A DNA stretch of 54,461 nucleotides. Source: Burkholderiales bacterium. GTDB taxonomy: Bacteria > Pseudomonadota > Gammaproteobacteria > Burkholderiales > Ga0077523. The position numbers and the translations under genes are program-made. The stretch spans positions 1 through 54,461 of the forward strand of contig JAIEQG010000157.1 in the NCBI GenBank assembly GCA_019747905.1. The letters run 5' to 3'. The notes below the pieces were generated by a model, which was not told the DNA's origin, did no database searches, and worked only from the letters and a program-made list of their open reading frames with translations. Shown here piece after piece: positions 7,197 to 17,819 of this stretch; the stretch's first letter is position 1; every line of letters begins with the position of its first letter.

Positions 7197-8182
7197 AGGC
7201 GGTCTGTTTACGGTGGGCCGGCGGCCTCGCCGTCGGCACCGCGTTGGCCGCGAGCACGTACGCGGATCAGCTCCAGGATACCGATGCCCTCGCGTGGTTG
7301 CAGAAGATCGCGGGGGCCGCGCGCCAGTTGAGCTACGAGGGGACCTTCGTCTACCAGCACGGCGACATGGTCGAGACCTCGAAGATCATCCACATGGTCG
7401 ACGGCGGTTCCGAGTACGAGAAGCTTTCCACCCTGGACGGTCCGCCGCGCGAGGTCATCCGGAACAACGAGGAAGTGCTCTCGTACTATCCCGAGATCAA
7501 GACCGTGCGGGCCGAGAAGCGCGCGGGCAAGCGGACATTTCCTGCACTACCGCCAGAGTTGCTGACCAACATCACCGAGCACTACGACGTGCGGCGGGGC
7601 GACGTCGAGCGGGTTGCCGGCTTCGATGCCCAGGCCCTCGTGCTCGAGCCGCGCGACGGGTTACGCTACGGCCACAAGTTCTGGGCCGAGATCGGCTCGG
7701 GCCTGCTGCTCAAGGCACGCATGTTCGGGGAGCGGCATCAGGTCATCGAACAGTTCGCTTTCACCCAATTGAAGATCGGCGGCAAGATCTCGCTCGACGA
7801 GGTGCGCTCGAGCTACCAGGGCGAGCAGGACAAGTGGAAACACGATCGCTTCGCCAGCAACGACGCGAAGGATTCCGATTCGGGCTGGGTCATCAAGAAC
7901 CAGCCGCCCGGATTCCGCAAGGTCTACGAGATGCGCCGGTCCAAGCAGGGGGGCGGAGCGCAGCTGCTCACCCATATCGTGCTGACCGACGGACTGGCAG
8001 CCGTGTCGGTGTTCATCGAACCCAACTCGCTCAAGCAGAAGGTCAACGAAGGCCCGGCCCAGCACGGGGCCATCAACATCTACACCCGGTTGGTGGGCGA
8101 GCAGCGCGTGACGGTCCTCGGCGAGACCCCGGCCGCCACGGTGGCGCAGATCGCGAATTCTCTCGCCCCGAGAGGACGATAA
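7193..8182 (+). CDS. rseB: Sigma-E factor regulatory protein RseB/MucB
   Basis: A 329-residue periplasmic protein with a cleavable-looking signal sequence (about residues 1-24, ending STYADQ). It belongs to the MucB/RseB family: LQKIAGAARQLSYEGTFVY near the mature N-terminus is the signature of its LolA-like lipid-sensing domain, and the C-terminal domain contacts RseA. It protects RseA from DegS-type cleavage until it binds mislocalised lipids. The ATG overlaps the rseA stop, so the pair is translationally coupled. Confidence 0.94.
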   Translation: MKAVCLRWAGGLAVGTALAASTYADQLQDTDALAWLQKIAGAARQLSYEGTFVYQHGDMVETSKIIHMVDGGSEYEKLSTLDGPPREVIRNNEEVLSYYPEIKTVRAEKRAGKRTFPALPPELLTNITEHYDVRRGDVERVAGFDAQALVLEPRDGLRYGHKFWAEIGSGLLLKARMFGERHQVIEQFAFTQLKIGGKISLDEVRSSYQGEQDKWKHDRFASNDAKDSDSGWVIKNQPPGFRKVYEMRRSKQGGGAQLLTHIVLTDGLAAVSVFIEPNSLKQKVNEGPAQHGAINIYTRLVGEQRVTVLGETPAATVAQIANSLAPRGR

Positions 8183-8241
8183 TCCGGTCTGCCGCCGCCC
8201 GGTTCCCGGGCGGCCCCATTTCCCCCACAGGAACCCAAGTG

Positions 8242-9636
8242 ATGATTCGTCATTGGCTGTTTGCGTCGATCGCGGCTGCGGCCGTGTGCCTGCCGGCCGT
8301 TGCCGCGGAACTCCCGGACTTCACCGAACTGGTTGAAGCCCAGGGTCCGGCAGTCGTCAACATCAGCACCACCTCGTCGAAGGCGGCGCAGCAGGCGCCC
8401 GGCCAGGGGCCCGGCGGTCCCGAGGACGACCCGTTCTTCGACTTCTTCCGGCGCTATGGCCCGCCTGGTCAGCCGCGCGAGCAGGAGGCCCGCTCGCTCG
8501 GTTCGGGTTTCATCATCAGCCCGGACGGCTACATCATGACCAACGCCCACGTGGTCGAGGCCGGGGACGACATCACCGTGCGCCTCACCGACAAGCGCGA
8601 GTACACCGCCAAGGTGATCGGGGCGGACAAGCGCTCGGACGTGGCGGTCATCAAGATCGAGGCGGCGAACCTGCCCAAGGTCACCATCGGCGATGCCAAC
8701 AAGCTCAAGGTGGGCGAATGGGTGCTGGCCATCGGCTCGCCCTTCGGCTTCGACAATACCGTGACCGCCGGCATCGTGAGCGCCAAGGGCCGCTCGCTGC
8801 CCCAGGAGAACTTCACCCCGTTCATCCAGACCGACGTGGCCATCAACCCGGGCAATTCGGGCGGCCCGCTGTTCAACCTGAAGGGCGAAGTGGTCGGCAT
8901 CAATTCCCAGATCTACAGCCGCACCGGCGGGTTCATGGGGCTGTCGTTCGCCATCCCGATCGATGTCGCCATGGACATTGCCAACCAGTTGCGTACGGCC
9001 GGCAAGGTGACACGCGGACGCATCGGGGTGGTGATCCAGGAGGTCACGAAGGAGCTGGCCGAATCCTTCGGCCTGTCCAAGCCCCAGGGGGCCCTGGTCA
9101 ATTCGGTGGAGAAGGGCGGCCCTGCCGAGAAAGCCGGCATCGAACAGAGCGACATCATCCTCAAGTTCGACGGCAAGACGGTGAACAGCTCGGCCGACCT
9201 GCCGCGCATCGTGGCGGCGACCCGTCCGGGCTCGAAGTCCACGGTGCAGGTCTGGCGCAAGGGCTCCAACAAGGAGCTGACCGTGACGGTGGGCGAGTTG
9301 CAGGACGACAAGCGCGCCGATCGCCAGCCCAAGAAGCCGGCCAAGGCGGGCGATGCCGTGGCGAAACTCGGCATGACCCTGACCGAGCTCACCGCCGACC
9401 AGCGCAAGGAACTGGGCATCGCCAGCGGCCTGCTGGTGGAAGACGCCCAGGGCAATGCCGCCAAGGCCGGCATCCGCCGGGGCGACATCCTGATGGCCAT
9501 CAACAACCAGGACGTGAAGACCCTGGAGCAGCTGAACCAGATCATCGGGCAGTTCGAGAAGTCCCGCAGCGTGGCGTTGCTGATCCGGCGCGGCGAATCG
9601 TCGTTGTATGTTCCCCTGCGGCTCAATGGAAACTGA
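8242..9636 (+). CDS. degP: Periplasmic serine protease DegP/HtrA (MucD type)
   Basis: A 464-residue HtrA protease/chaperone. It has a signal peptide (about residues 1-22, ending AVAAE), a trypsin-like domain with the triad visible as His in TNAHVVEAGDD, Asp in SDVAVIKI and Ser in NPGNSGGPLF, then two PDZ domains (RGRIGVVIQEV onwards, and a second near LGMTLTEL). A flexible Gln/Gly/Pro-rich insert lies in the N-terminal loop. The ATG at 8242 follows AGGAAC and directly precedes the signal sequence. It is the last gene of the rpoE operon and degrades misfolded envelope proteins. Confidence 0.95.
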   Translation: MIRHWLFASIAAAAVCLPAVAAELPDFTELVEAQGPAVVNISTTSSKAAQQAPGQGPGGPEDDPFFDFFRRYGPPGQPREQEARSLGSGFIISPDGYIMTNAHVVEAGDDITVRLTDKREYTAKVIGADKRSDVAVIKIEAANLPKVTIGDANKLKVGEWVLAIGSPFGFDNTVTAGIVSAKGRSLPQENFTPFIQTDVAINPGNSGGPLFNLKGEVVGINSQIYSRTGGFMGLSFAIPIDVAMDIANQLRTAGKVTRGRIGVVIQEVTKELAESFGLSKPQGALVNSVEKGGPAEKAGIEQSDIILKFDGKTVNSSADLPRIVAATRPGSKSTVQVWRKGSNKELTVTVGELQDDKRADRQPKKPAKAGDAVAKLGMTLTELTADQRKELGIASGLLVEDAQGNAAKAGIRRGDILMAINNQDVKTLEQLNQIIGQFEKSRSVALLIRRGESSLYVPLRLNGN

Positions 9637-9670
9637 GGGTCCAACCGAGGTTCCGAGCGGTCGAATAGGC

Positions 9671-9676
9671 TAGAAT
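9671..9676 (+). promoter_or_regulatory. -10-like element for lepA
   Basis: TAGAAT, 55 bases before the lepA ATG. No good -35 lies at the right distance. If it is used, the transcript starts near 9683 and includes the AAGGA and hairpin that follow. Confidence 0.3.
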
Positions 9677-9702
9677 CCGCCCTTCGCTCGCGCACTCTAA
9701 GG

Positions 9703-9727
9703 AAAGGGGCACTTCGGTGCCCCTTTT
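9703..9727 (+). terminator. cUUCGg hairpin with short T run, between degP and lepA
   Basis: A perfect 10-bp stem (9703-9712 with 9717-9726) closed by a TTCG tetraloop and ending in TTTT. It has the form of an intrinsic terminator for the rpoE operon, but it ends only five bases before the lepA ATG and sits between an AAGGA (9699-9703) and that ATG. It may therefore also shape lepA translation initiation. Confidence 0.65.
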
Positions 9728-9731
9728 CGTC

Positions 9732-11525
<1,794 letters not shown>

Positions 11526-11555
11526 CCGCTCCACCCCGTTGCCCCACATTCGCCC

Positions 11556-12359
11556 ATGAACTTCGCTCTCATCATGCTGGTGCTGCTGATCGTGACCGGC
11601 GGCATCTGGCTTCTGGACAAATTCGTGTTCCGCCCGAAGCGCGCGGCCGACGCCAAGGAGCCGTGGTGGATCGAGTACCCGAAGAGCTTCTTTCCGGTCA
11701 TCCTGGTGGTGTTCCTGCTGCGCTCGTTCCTGGTGGAGCCGTTCAAGATCCCGTCCGGGTCGATGATCCCGACGCTGCTGGTGGGCGATTTCATCCTGGT
11801 GAACAAGTTCACCTACGGCGTGCGCCTGCCGGTCATCAATACCAAGGTGATCGACCTCAACACGCCGCAGCGGGGCGAGGTCATGGTCTTCCGGTACCCC
11901 GACAACCCGTCGCTCGACTACATCAAGCGCGTGGTCGGCATTCCCGGTGACGAGATCGCGTACAAGGGTAAACGGCTGACGGTCAACGGCAAGCCGGTCG
12001 TGGCGGATCCGGAGAGCGACTTCAGCTACCTGGAAGGCGGGCTCAACTACATCAGCGCCAAGCGCTTCCGCGAGCAGTTGGGGGAGCATCAGCATTCCAT
12101 CATCATCAACGCCGACTCGCCGCCGGTGCAGCTCGCCGGCGTGCGCCCGTTCCCGTACCGCGACAACTGCGAATACAATGAGGATGGTTTTGTTTGCAAG
12201 GTGCCGGCCGGCCACTATTTCATGATGGGCGACAACCGCGATTCCAGCAGCGACAGCCGCTACTGGGGGTTCGTGCCCGATGCCAACATCGTCGGCAAGG
12301 CGTTCCTGATCTGGTGGAATTTCGGCGAGTTCGGGCGCATCGGCACCCGGATCAACTGA
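11556..12359 (+). CDS. lepB: Signal peptidase I
   Basis: A 267-residue inner-membrane peptidase that removes signal sequences from Sec and Tat substrates. Two N-terminal transmembrane segments (about residues 3-20 and 44-60) precede the periplasmic catalytic domain. The catalytic Ser69 is in IPSGSMIPTL and the general-base lysine is in DYIKRVVGIPGD. Box E appears as MGDNRDSSSDSRYWGFV. It lies 30 bases after lepA, and its stop is close to the next coding region. Confidence 0.96.
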   Translation: MNFALIMLVLLIVTGGIWLLDKFVFRPKRAADAKEPWWIEYPKSFFPVILVVFLLRSFLVEPFKIPSGSMIPTLLVGDFILVNKFTYGVRLPVINTKVIDLNTPQRGEVMVFRYPDNPSLDYIKRVVGIPGDEIAYKGKRLTVNGKPVVADPESDFSYLEGGLNYISAKRFREQLGEHQHSIIINADSPPVQLAGVRPFPYRDNCEYNEDGFVCKVPAGHYFMMGDNRDSSSDSRYWGFVPDANIVGKAFLIWWNFGEFGRIGTRIN

Positions 12360-12370
12360 TGGGGGTCGGC

Positions 12371-12721
12371 ATGAAGAAACAGCGGGGCCTGAGCCTGTTG
12401 GGGCTCATCGTGGTCGGTGGCATCCTGGTGCTCGTGGCCGTCGTCGGCATGAAGCTGACACCGGCGTACATCGAGTACTTCACCATCCAGAAGCACCTGC
12501 GCGAACTCGCGCGCAGTCCGGAGTCGAGCACGCCCAAGCAGATGATGGAGGCGTTCGACAAACGCTCGCAGATCGATGACATCACCGCGATCCAGGGCAA
12601 GGATCTCGACATCACGAAGAACGGCAACATGGTCTCGATCGCCGCGGCCTACGAGAAGAAGGTGCCGCTGTTCGGCAACGTGAGCGTGCTGATCGACTTC
12701 GAGGCGACCAGCGGGCGGTGA
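12371..12721 (+). CDS. DUF4845 family membrane protein
   Basis: A 116-residue protein with an N-terminal basic stretch (MKKQRG) and one hydrophobic segment (about residues 7-27), similar to the N-terminus of a type IV pilin-like or signal-anchor protein, followed by a periplasmic domain. DUF4845 proteins sit between lepB and rnc in many beta- and gammaproteobacteria, which matches here. The start at 12371 is preferred over the ATG at 12359 because GGGGG is correctly spaced before it; the earlier ATG has no ribosome-binding site. Function unknown. Confidence 0.85.
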   Translation: MKKQRGLSLLGLIVVGGILVLVAVVGMKLTPAYIEYFTIQKHLRELARSPESSTPKQMMEAFDKRSQIDDITAIQGKDLDITKNGNMVSIAAAYEKKVPLFGNVSVLIDFEATSGR

Positions 12722-12734
12722 GCCACGGCAGGCG

Positions 12735-13406
12735 ATGCCCGCAGGCGATCTGAGCGACGCGATCGGGCACGTCTTCACCGACGCGGCACTGCTGCGCCAG
12801 GCGCTCACCCATCGCAGCCACAGCCAGCCGCACAACGAGCGACTGGAGTTCGTCGGCGATGCGGTTCTCAACTGCGTGATCGCCCTGGCGCTGTTCCGGC
12901 GGTTTCCCGCGTTGCCCGAGGGCGACCTGTCGCGCTTGCGCGCGGACATCGTGAACCAGGCGTCGCTCGCGACCCACGCCGAAGGGCTCGCGCTGGGCGG
13001 CAAGCTGAGGCTGGGCGAGGGGGAGGCCCGCAGCGGCGGCGCAGCGCGGCCATCGATTCTCGCGGATGCTCTGGAAGCGGTGATCGGCGCGGTGTTCGTC
13101 GACGCGGGTTTCGAGCGGGCCGAGGGCGTGACCTTGCGGATCTTCGAAGCGGCGCTGGCCGCGCTCGATCCGGTGGCGTCGGAGAAGGATCCCAAGACGC
13201 GGCTGCAGGAGCACCTGCAGGCGCGGCGGCTGGCATTGCCGGTCTATCGGGTTACCGCAGTACGCGGCGAAGCGCACAAGCAGGAGTTCGAGGTGGAATG
13301 CGTGGTCGAGGCCTTCGGCATCCGTGCGGCGGGTACCGGTGCGAGCCGGCGGGGCGCGGAACAGATGGCGGCCCGGGCTGCGTTCGAACGGTTGGGGGCG
13401 GCTTGA
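12735..13406 (+). CDS. rnc: Ribonuclease III
   Basis: A 223-residue double-strand-specific endoribonuclease that processes rRNA precursors and structured mRNAs. The RNase III signature [12 protein letters not shown] lies near residue 34, with the second acidic cluster in [18 protein letters not shown]-terminal double-stranded RNA-binding domain follows, with [11 protein letters not shown] and the end [17 protein letters not shown]. It is downstream of lepB-DUF4845 and upstream of era, with a REPIN-like element in between. Confidence 0.96.
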   Translation: MPAGDLSDAIGHVFTDAALLRQALTHRSHSQPHNERLEFVGDAVLNCVIALALFRRFPALPEGDLSRLRADIVNQASLATHAEGLALGGKLRLGEGEARSGGAARPSILADALEAVIGAVFVDAGFERAEGVTLRIFEAALAALDPVASEKDPKTRLQEHLQARRLALPVYRVTAVRGEAHKQEFEVECVVEAFGIRAAGTGASRRGAEQMAARAAFERLGAA

Positions 13407-13411
13407 GAAGC

Positions 13412-13559
13412 GGCCCCCATCCCAACCTTCCCCCACCTTTGGTGGGGGAAGGAGTGCGTATGGTGGCGTCTCCACGACCAGCCGAACGCCTGTTCTTGCT
13501 GCACGATGCAGGCACTCCTTCCCCCGCGCGCAGCGTGGGGGAAGGTTGGGATGGGGGCC
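13412..13559. repeat. REPIN-like inverted pair of REP elements
   Basis: Two related arms in opposite orientation. The left arm (13412-13457) begins GGCCCCCATCCCAACCTTCC, and the right arm (13511-13559) is its near-complement ending GGTTGGGATGGGGGCC. Each arm is itself a small hairpin of C-rich and G-rich runs (CCCCCAC...GTGGGGG). About 53 unrelated bases separate them. The element fills the rnc-era gap, and its last G run, five bases from the GTG, is the only plausible ribosome-binding site for era. Confidence 0.8.
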
Positions 13560-13563
13560 AGCC

Positions 13564-14460
13564 GTGAACCAACCCACCGACCAGCACCGCGCCGGCTACG
13601 TCGCCATCGTCGGCCGCCCCAACGTCGGTAAGTCGACGCTGCTGAATCGCCTGGTGGGCCAGAAGGTGAGCATCACCTCGCGCAAGCCGCAGACGACCAG
13701 GCACCAGGTCACGGGCATCGTGACCTTGCCGGAAGTGCAGTACGTATTCGTCGACACGCCGGGTTTTCAGACCGCGCACGGCGGTGCCCTCAACCAGGCA
13801 TTGAACCGCGCAGTCACTGACACCTTCGCCGGGGTGGACGTCATCGTCTTCGTGGTGGAGGCTGGCCATTTCGGCACGCAGGACGAGGCAGTGTTGAAAC
13901 TATTGCCCGTTGACCAACCCGTGGTGCTTGCCATCAACAAGGTCGATCGCCTGAAGGAGCGGGCCGCCTTGCTGCCGTTCATCCAGCGCCTGAGCGCGCT
14001 GCGCGAGTTCGCTGCAGTGGTCCCGGTGAGCGCCAAGGCGGGGACCCAGTGCGACGATCTGCTGCGAGCCCTGCGCGAACACCTGCCCGAGCAGCCCGCG
14101 TTCTACGATGAAGGCGAGATCACCGATCGCAGCGAGCGCTTTCTCGCGGCCGAACTGGTGCGCGAGAAGATCTTTCGCCTGACGGGCGACGAATTGCCCT
14201 ATGGCGCCAATGTGGTCGTGGAGACGTTCGAGACCGAAGGCGAACATCGCCGCATCCGCTGCCTGATCGTGGTCGGCCGCGAAGGCCACAAGCCCATCGT
14301 CATCGGTGCCGGGGGTGCCAAGCTCAAGGAAATCGCCACCGAGGCGCGGCTCGACATGGAGCGCCTCTTCGGCGGCAAGGTCTTCCTCGAATTGTGGGTC
14401 AAGGTGGATCCCGGCTGGACCGACGACCCGAAGGCAATGCGCAAGTATGGGTACGCCTGA
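13564..14460 (+). CDS. era: GTPase Era
   Basis: A 298-residue GTPase needed for 16S rRNA maturation and 30S assembly. The GTPase motifs are [19 protein letters not shown] and NKVDRLKE, followed by the KH RNA-binding domain with [20 protein letters not shown]. The start is GTG at 13564 ([17 protein letters not shown]), the only start before the G1 motif; the frame upstream of it runs through the repeat element. It overlaps recO by 14 bases. Confidence 0.95.
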   Translation: MNQPTDQHRAGYVAIVGRPNVGKSTLLNRLVGQKVSITSRKPQTTRHQVTGIVTLPEVQYVFVDTPGFQTAHGGALNQALNRAVTDTFAGVDVIVFVVEAGHFGTQDEAVLKLLPVDQPVVLAINKVDRLKERAALLPFIQRLSALREFAAVVPVSAKAGTQCDDLLRALREHLPEQPAFYDEGEITDRSERFLAAELVREKIFRLTGDELPYGANVVVETFETEGEHRRIRCLIVVGREGHKPIVIGAGGAKLKEIATEARLDMERLFGGKVFLELWVKVDPGWTDDPKAMRKYGYA

Positions 14461-15226
14461 AGCGCGCGAATCGAGCGCCGTGCGCGCCGCGGCACACGAC
14501 GAACGGCGGCGCGAGCTGAACCGCCCCGCCTTCGTGCTGCACACCTATCCATGGAAGGAAACGAGTCTCGTCGTCGAGCTCTTCACGCGCAGCCACGGGC
14601 GCATCCCGATGGTCGCGAAAGGTGCGCGCCGTCCGCATTCGTCGATGCGCGGCCTGCTGATGTCGTTCCAGCCGTTGCTGGTGACGTGGTCCGGCAAGGG
14701 CGAGCTGCGGTTGTTGCACGGGGCCGAATGGCAGGGCGGGGTGCCGCAACTGACCGGCGTGTCGCTGCTGTGCGGGTTCTATGTGAACGAACTGCTGGTG
14801 AAGGTGCTGGCGCGCGACGACCCGCACGAACGGCTGTTCGACACTTATGCCCAGGCGATCCGCGAGCTCGCCGGCCCTGCGGCGCCGGCAGCGATCCTGC
14901 GCCGGTTCGAGAAGAGCCTCCTCACGGAACTGGGCTACGCGCTCGAACTGGGCCTCGAAGCCCAGTCGCACGTGCCCGTGGTCGCCGAGCGGCGCTATCG
15001 GTATGCGCCCGAACTAGGTCCCTTGCCGGTGGACGCCGCCGGCGTGCAGGACGACGAGACCGAGACCATCCACGGCCGCACGCTGCTCGACATCGCGCGC
15101 GACGACTACTCCGACGCGGTCACCGCTGCGGAAAGCAAACGCCTGCTGCGCGCGCTGATCCATCATCATTTCGGCCAGCCCGAACTCAACACCCGTCAGC
15201 TCATCAAGGACCTGCAACAGCTGTGA
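14447..15226 (+). CDS. recO: DNA repair protein RecO
   Basis: A 259-residue recombination mediator that loads RecA on SSB-coated DNA with RecR. The N-terminal OB-fold is seen in [23 protein letters not shown] and [12 protein letters not shown], followed by the helical domain with [21 protein letters not shown]. No zinc-finger cysteines are seen, as is usual in proteobacteria. The ATG at 14447 lies inside the end of era, and the gene ends GTGA with pdxJ. Confidence 0.93.
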   Translation: MGTPEARESSAVRAAAHDERRRELNRPAFVLHTYPWKETSLVVELFTRSHGRIPMVAKGARRPHSSMRGLLMSFQPLLVTWSGKGELRLLHGAEWQGGVPQLTGVSLLCGFYVNELLVKVLARDDPHERLFDTYAQAIRELAGPAAPAAILRRFEKSLLTELGYALELGLEAQSHVPVVAERRYRYAPELGPLPVDAAGVQDDETETIHGRTLLDIARDDYSDAVTAAESKRLLRALIHHHFGQPELNTRQLIKDLQQL

Positions 15227-15963
15227 CCCATCTTAGCGTCAACTTGAACAAGGTCGCGCTACTGCGCAACCAGCGGCCGCTCGATATTCCGGACGTGCAG
15301 CGCATGGCCCTCATCGCCATCGGCGCCGGCGCCCATGGCATCACCGTGCATCCCCGGCCCGACGAGCGACACGTTCGTGCAAGCGACGTGCGCGAACTCG
15401 GGCGACTGCTGAAGACCCACCCGCGCATCGAGTACAACATCGAGGGCAATCCGATGCACAACACGCTCGATCTGGTGCTGGAGATGCGCCCGCACCAGTT
15501 CACCATGGTCCCGGACGAGCATGGCGCGGTCACTTCCGATCATGGCTGGGAACTGGCGCCGAACGAGAAGTGGTTGCGGCCGATCATCGAGCGCGTGAAG
15601 GCGGCCGGGGTGCGCGTGAGCCTGTTCATGGACGCCGATCCCGCTGCCATGGCCGGGGCACGCGCGCTCGGTGCCGATCGCGTCGAGCTGTACACCGAGC
15701 CCTATGCGCGCGCGTTCGGAACGGCGGAGGAAAAGGCATCGCTGCAGCGCTACGCGGCTGCCGCCCGCGCGGCGCAGCAGGCCGGACTCGGCGTGAATGC
15801 CGGTCACGATCTCAATCGCGACAATCTGCCCGCGTTCATTGCCGCGGTGCCGAACGTGCTCGAGGTTTCCATCGGTCATGCGCTGGTGGCCGACGCACTG
15901 GAGCTCGGCATGGATGCAACGGTACGGGCCTACCTTGCAGCGCTCGGCGGAGCGAAGGCGTGA
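15223..15963 (+). CDS. pdxJ: Pyridoxine 5'-phosphate synthase
   Basis: A 246-residue TIM-barrel enzyme of vitamin B6 synthesis that condenses 1-deoxyxylulose 5-phosphate with 3-amino-2-oxopropyl phosphate. Motifs include LSVNLNKVALLRNQR, the HPRPDERHV loop and the end VNAGHDLNRDNL. The GTG start at 15223 shares GTGA with the recO stop and places the conserved N-terminal strand correctly. It is followed by acpS with another GTGA overlap, so recO-pdxJ-acpS-nagZ is a tightly coupled operon, as in other proteobacteria. Confidence 0.95.
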   Translation: MTHLSVNLNKVALLRNQRPLDIPDVQRMALIAIGAGAHGITVHPRPDERHVRASDVRELGRLLKTHPRIEYNIEGNPMHNTLDLVLEMRPHQFTMVPDEHGAVTSDHGWELAPNEKWLRPIIERVKAAGVRVSLFMDADPAAMAGARALGADRVELYTEPYARAFGTAEEKASLQRYAAAARAAQQAGLGVNAGHDLNRDNLPAFIAAVPNVLEVSIGHALVADALELGMDATVRAYLAALGGAKA

Positions 15964-16352
15964 TCGCAGGCATCGGTGTGGACATCGTGGAGGTCGCAAG
16001 GATGGAACAGGCGCTCGAGCGCTTCGGCGACAAGTTCGCCCAACGGGTGCTGGGCCCGGGTGAATGGCCCGACTACGAGGCGGCCGGCCGCCAGGCAGCA
16101 TTCCTGGCGAAGCGTTTCGCCGCCAAGGAGGCCTTCGGCAAGGCGCTCGGCACCGGCATCCGCGTGCCGGCGACGTTCCATGCGATCAGTGTCGAGCGCG
16201 ATACGCTCGGCAAGCCCTCGTTCCGATTCGGTGCCCAGTTGGGAGAATGGCTCGAGAGCCGCGGTATCGATCGCCATCATCTTTCGATCAGCGACGAGCG
16301 CTTCGCGGCCGTCGCCATGGTGGTGCTCGAATCCACGCAGGTGCGGCGATGA
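15960..16352 (+). CDS. acpS: Holo-[acyl-carrier-protein] synthase
   Basis: A 130-residue AcpS-type phosphopantetheinyl transferase that moves the 4'-phosphopantetheine arm of CoA to ACP, so it acts on the product of acpP at 36548. Motifs are GIGVDIVEVARM at the N-terminus and KRFAAKEAFGKALGTG, both carrying magnesium and CoA ligands. The start is GTG at 15960, overlapping the pdxJ stop; the stop overlaps the nagZ ATG. Confidence 0.95.
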   Translation: MIAGIGVDIVEVARMEQALERFGDKFAQRVLGPGEWPDYEAAGRQAAFLAKRFAAKEAFGKALGTGIRVPATFHAISVERDTLGKPSFRFGAQLGEWLESRGIDRHHLSISDERFAAVAMVVLESTQVRR

Positions 16353-17404
16353 GCGCGGTTCCGACCAGATCCTTACCGCTCGGGCCGGTAATGCTGGACG
16401 TGGCCGGGACCGAGCTCGACGCGCAAGAGCGCGAGCGGCTGCTGCATCCGGCCGTCGGCGGCGTGATCCTGTTCGGCCGCAACTATGCCAATCCGGATCA
16501 AGTCACGCAGCTCGCGACCGACATCCACGCCTTGCGCACTCCGGCACTGCTGGTCGCCGTCGATCACGAGGGCGGCCGGGTGCAGCGGTTCCGGGACGGG
16601 TTCACGCGCCTGCCGCCGATGCGGGAGCTCGGCCGGCTCTACGACCAGTCGCCGGACTCGGCGTGCGCCCTCGCCAACGACGTGGGATCGGTGTTGGCGC
16701 ACGAACTGCGCGCCTGCGGCGTCGACTTCAGCTTCGCACCGGTGCTGGACCTGGACTATGGCCGCAGCGGCGTGATCGGCGACCGCTCCTTTCATGCAGA
16801 CCCGACCGCGGTGTCTGACCTGGCCGCGGCGCTGGTGACGGGACTGCAGGAAGGCGGCATGCCGGCGGTCGGAAAGCATTTCCCCGGGCACGGGTATGCG
16901 GAGGCGGATTCGCACACGGCCATGCCGTTCGACGAGCGCAGCTATGAGGAGATCGATGCGCGCGACCTCGTGCCGTTCCGGCGGCTGGTGACGGCCGGAC
17001 TGCGTGGCATCATGCCGGCGCACGTGCTGTATCCGAAGGCGGACCAGCAGCCCGCTGGCTATTCGAAATTCTGGCTGCAGACGGTGCTGCGCGAGCGGCT
17101 CCAGTTCGACGGCACCATCTTCAGTGATGACCTTTCCATGGTCGGTGCCCACGGGGCGGGCACCATCGTCGATCGCGCCTGGCTCGCCCTGGATGCGGGC
17201 TGCGACATGGTGCTGGTCTGCAACGATCCGGCCGCAGCCGCAACGCTGCTGGACGGCATTGCCCGGCTCTCGACCCCGGCCGGGCTGGCACGCCTTGCCG
17301 CATTGCACGGTGCACCGCGCCCGGCCGGGTTGGCCGCGCTGCGCGAGCATCCGATCTATGCGGCTGCGCTGGAGGCGGTGGTCCGGAGACCGTCGGTAGT
17401 TTGA
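16349..17404 (+). CDS. nagZ: Beta-N-acetylhexosaminidase NagZ
   Basis: A 351-residue cytosolic glycoside hydrolase family 3 enzyme of peptidoglycan recycling that removes N-acetylglucosamine from anhydro-muropeptides. The family signature KHFPGHGYAEADSH carries the catalytic His on its flexible loop, and the nucleophile Asp is in IFSDDLSM. VDHEGGRVQRF and ADQQPAGYSKFWL are also as expected. The ATG overlaps the acpS stop (ATGA). It closes the recO-pdxJ-acpS-nagZ operon. Confidence 0.95.
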   Translation: MSAVPTRSLPLGPVMLDVAGTELDAQERERLLHPAVGGVILFGRNYANPDQVTQLATDIHALRTPALLVAVDHEGGRVQRFRDGFTRLPPMRELGRLYDQSPDSACALANDVGSVLAHELRACGVDFSFAPVLDLDYGRSGVIGDRSFHADPTAVSDLAAALVTGLQEGGMPAVGKHFPGHGYAEADSHTAMPFDERSYEEIDARDLVPFRRLVTAGLRGIMPAHVLYPKADQQPAGYSKFWLQTVLRERLQFDGTIFSDDLSMVGAHGAGTIVDRAWLALDAGCDMVLVCNDPAAAATLLDGIARLSTPAGLARLAALHGAPRPAGLAALREHPIYAAALEAVVRRPSVV

Positions 17405-17429
17405 ACAGCGGGAACTCCAAGTAGCCGGC

Positions 17430-17435
17430 TATACT
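17430..17435 (+). promoter_or_regulatory. -10-like element upstream of the DUF3135 gene
   Basis: TATACT in the 73-base gap after nagZ, 42 bases before the next ATG. No matching -35 at normal spacing is visible. Confidence 0.3.
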
Positions 17436-17477
17436 GGTGTCAGCCCGCAACAAGACCCGGCACCGGAGACTGGCAGT

Positions 17478-17819
17478 ATGGATTTCGATTGGGATACCTG
17501 GAGTGCATTGGCCCGATCCGACCCCGCAGCATTCGAAGAGAAACGCAAACAGGCAGTAGCAGAGTTGATCGCTTCGGCACCGGAGGAGCACCGCCAGCGC
17601 CTGACCGGTCTGCAGTGCCGCATCGACCTGGAACGGCAACGGTCTTCGAGTCCATTGGGTGCCTGCATTCGCATCAGCAACCTGATGTGGGACAGCTTCG
17701 CGGACCTGCAGCAGGCGCTGGACGTGCTGACCGGCACGCTGCGATCAGGGGTGGCGCCGCTACCGGCCTTGCGACCCGTCAGGAACGCCCAGGTCCTGGC
17801 TTTTCCGCCGCGCCGATGA
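17478..17819 (+). CDS. DUF3135 domain protein
   Basis: A 113-residue soluble, helical protein. The N-terminus DFDWDTWSALARSDPAAFEEKR and the middle SNLMWDSFADLQQALDVL resemble the small DUF3135 family. There is no signal peptide, membrane segment or metal motif. Its stop overlaps the start of the uracil-DNA glycosylase gene (ATGA), so the two are coupled and might share a role, but nothing in the sequence says what this protein does. Confidence 0.65.
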   Translation: MDFDWDTWSALARSDPAAFEEKRKQAVAELIASAPEEHRQRLTGLQCRIDLERQRSSSPLGACIRISNLMWDSFADLQQALDVLTGTLRSGVAPLPALRPVRNAQVLAFPPRR

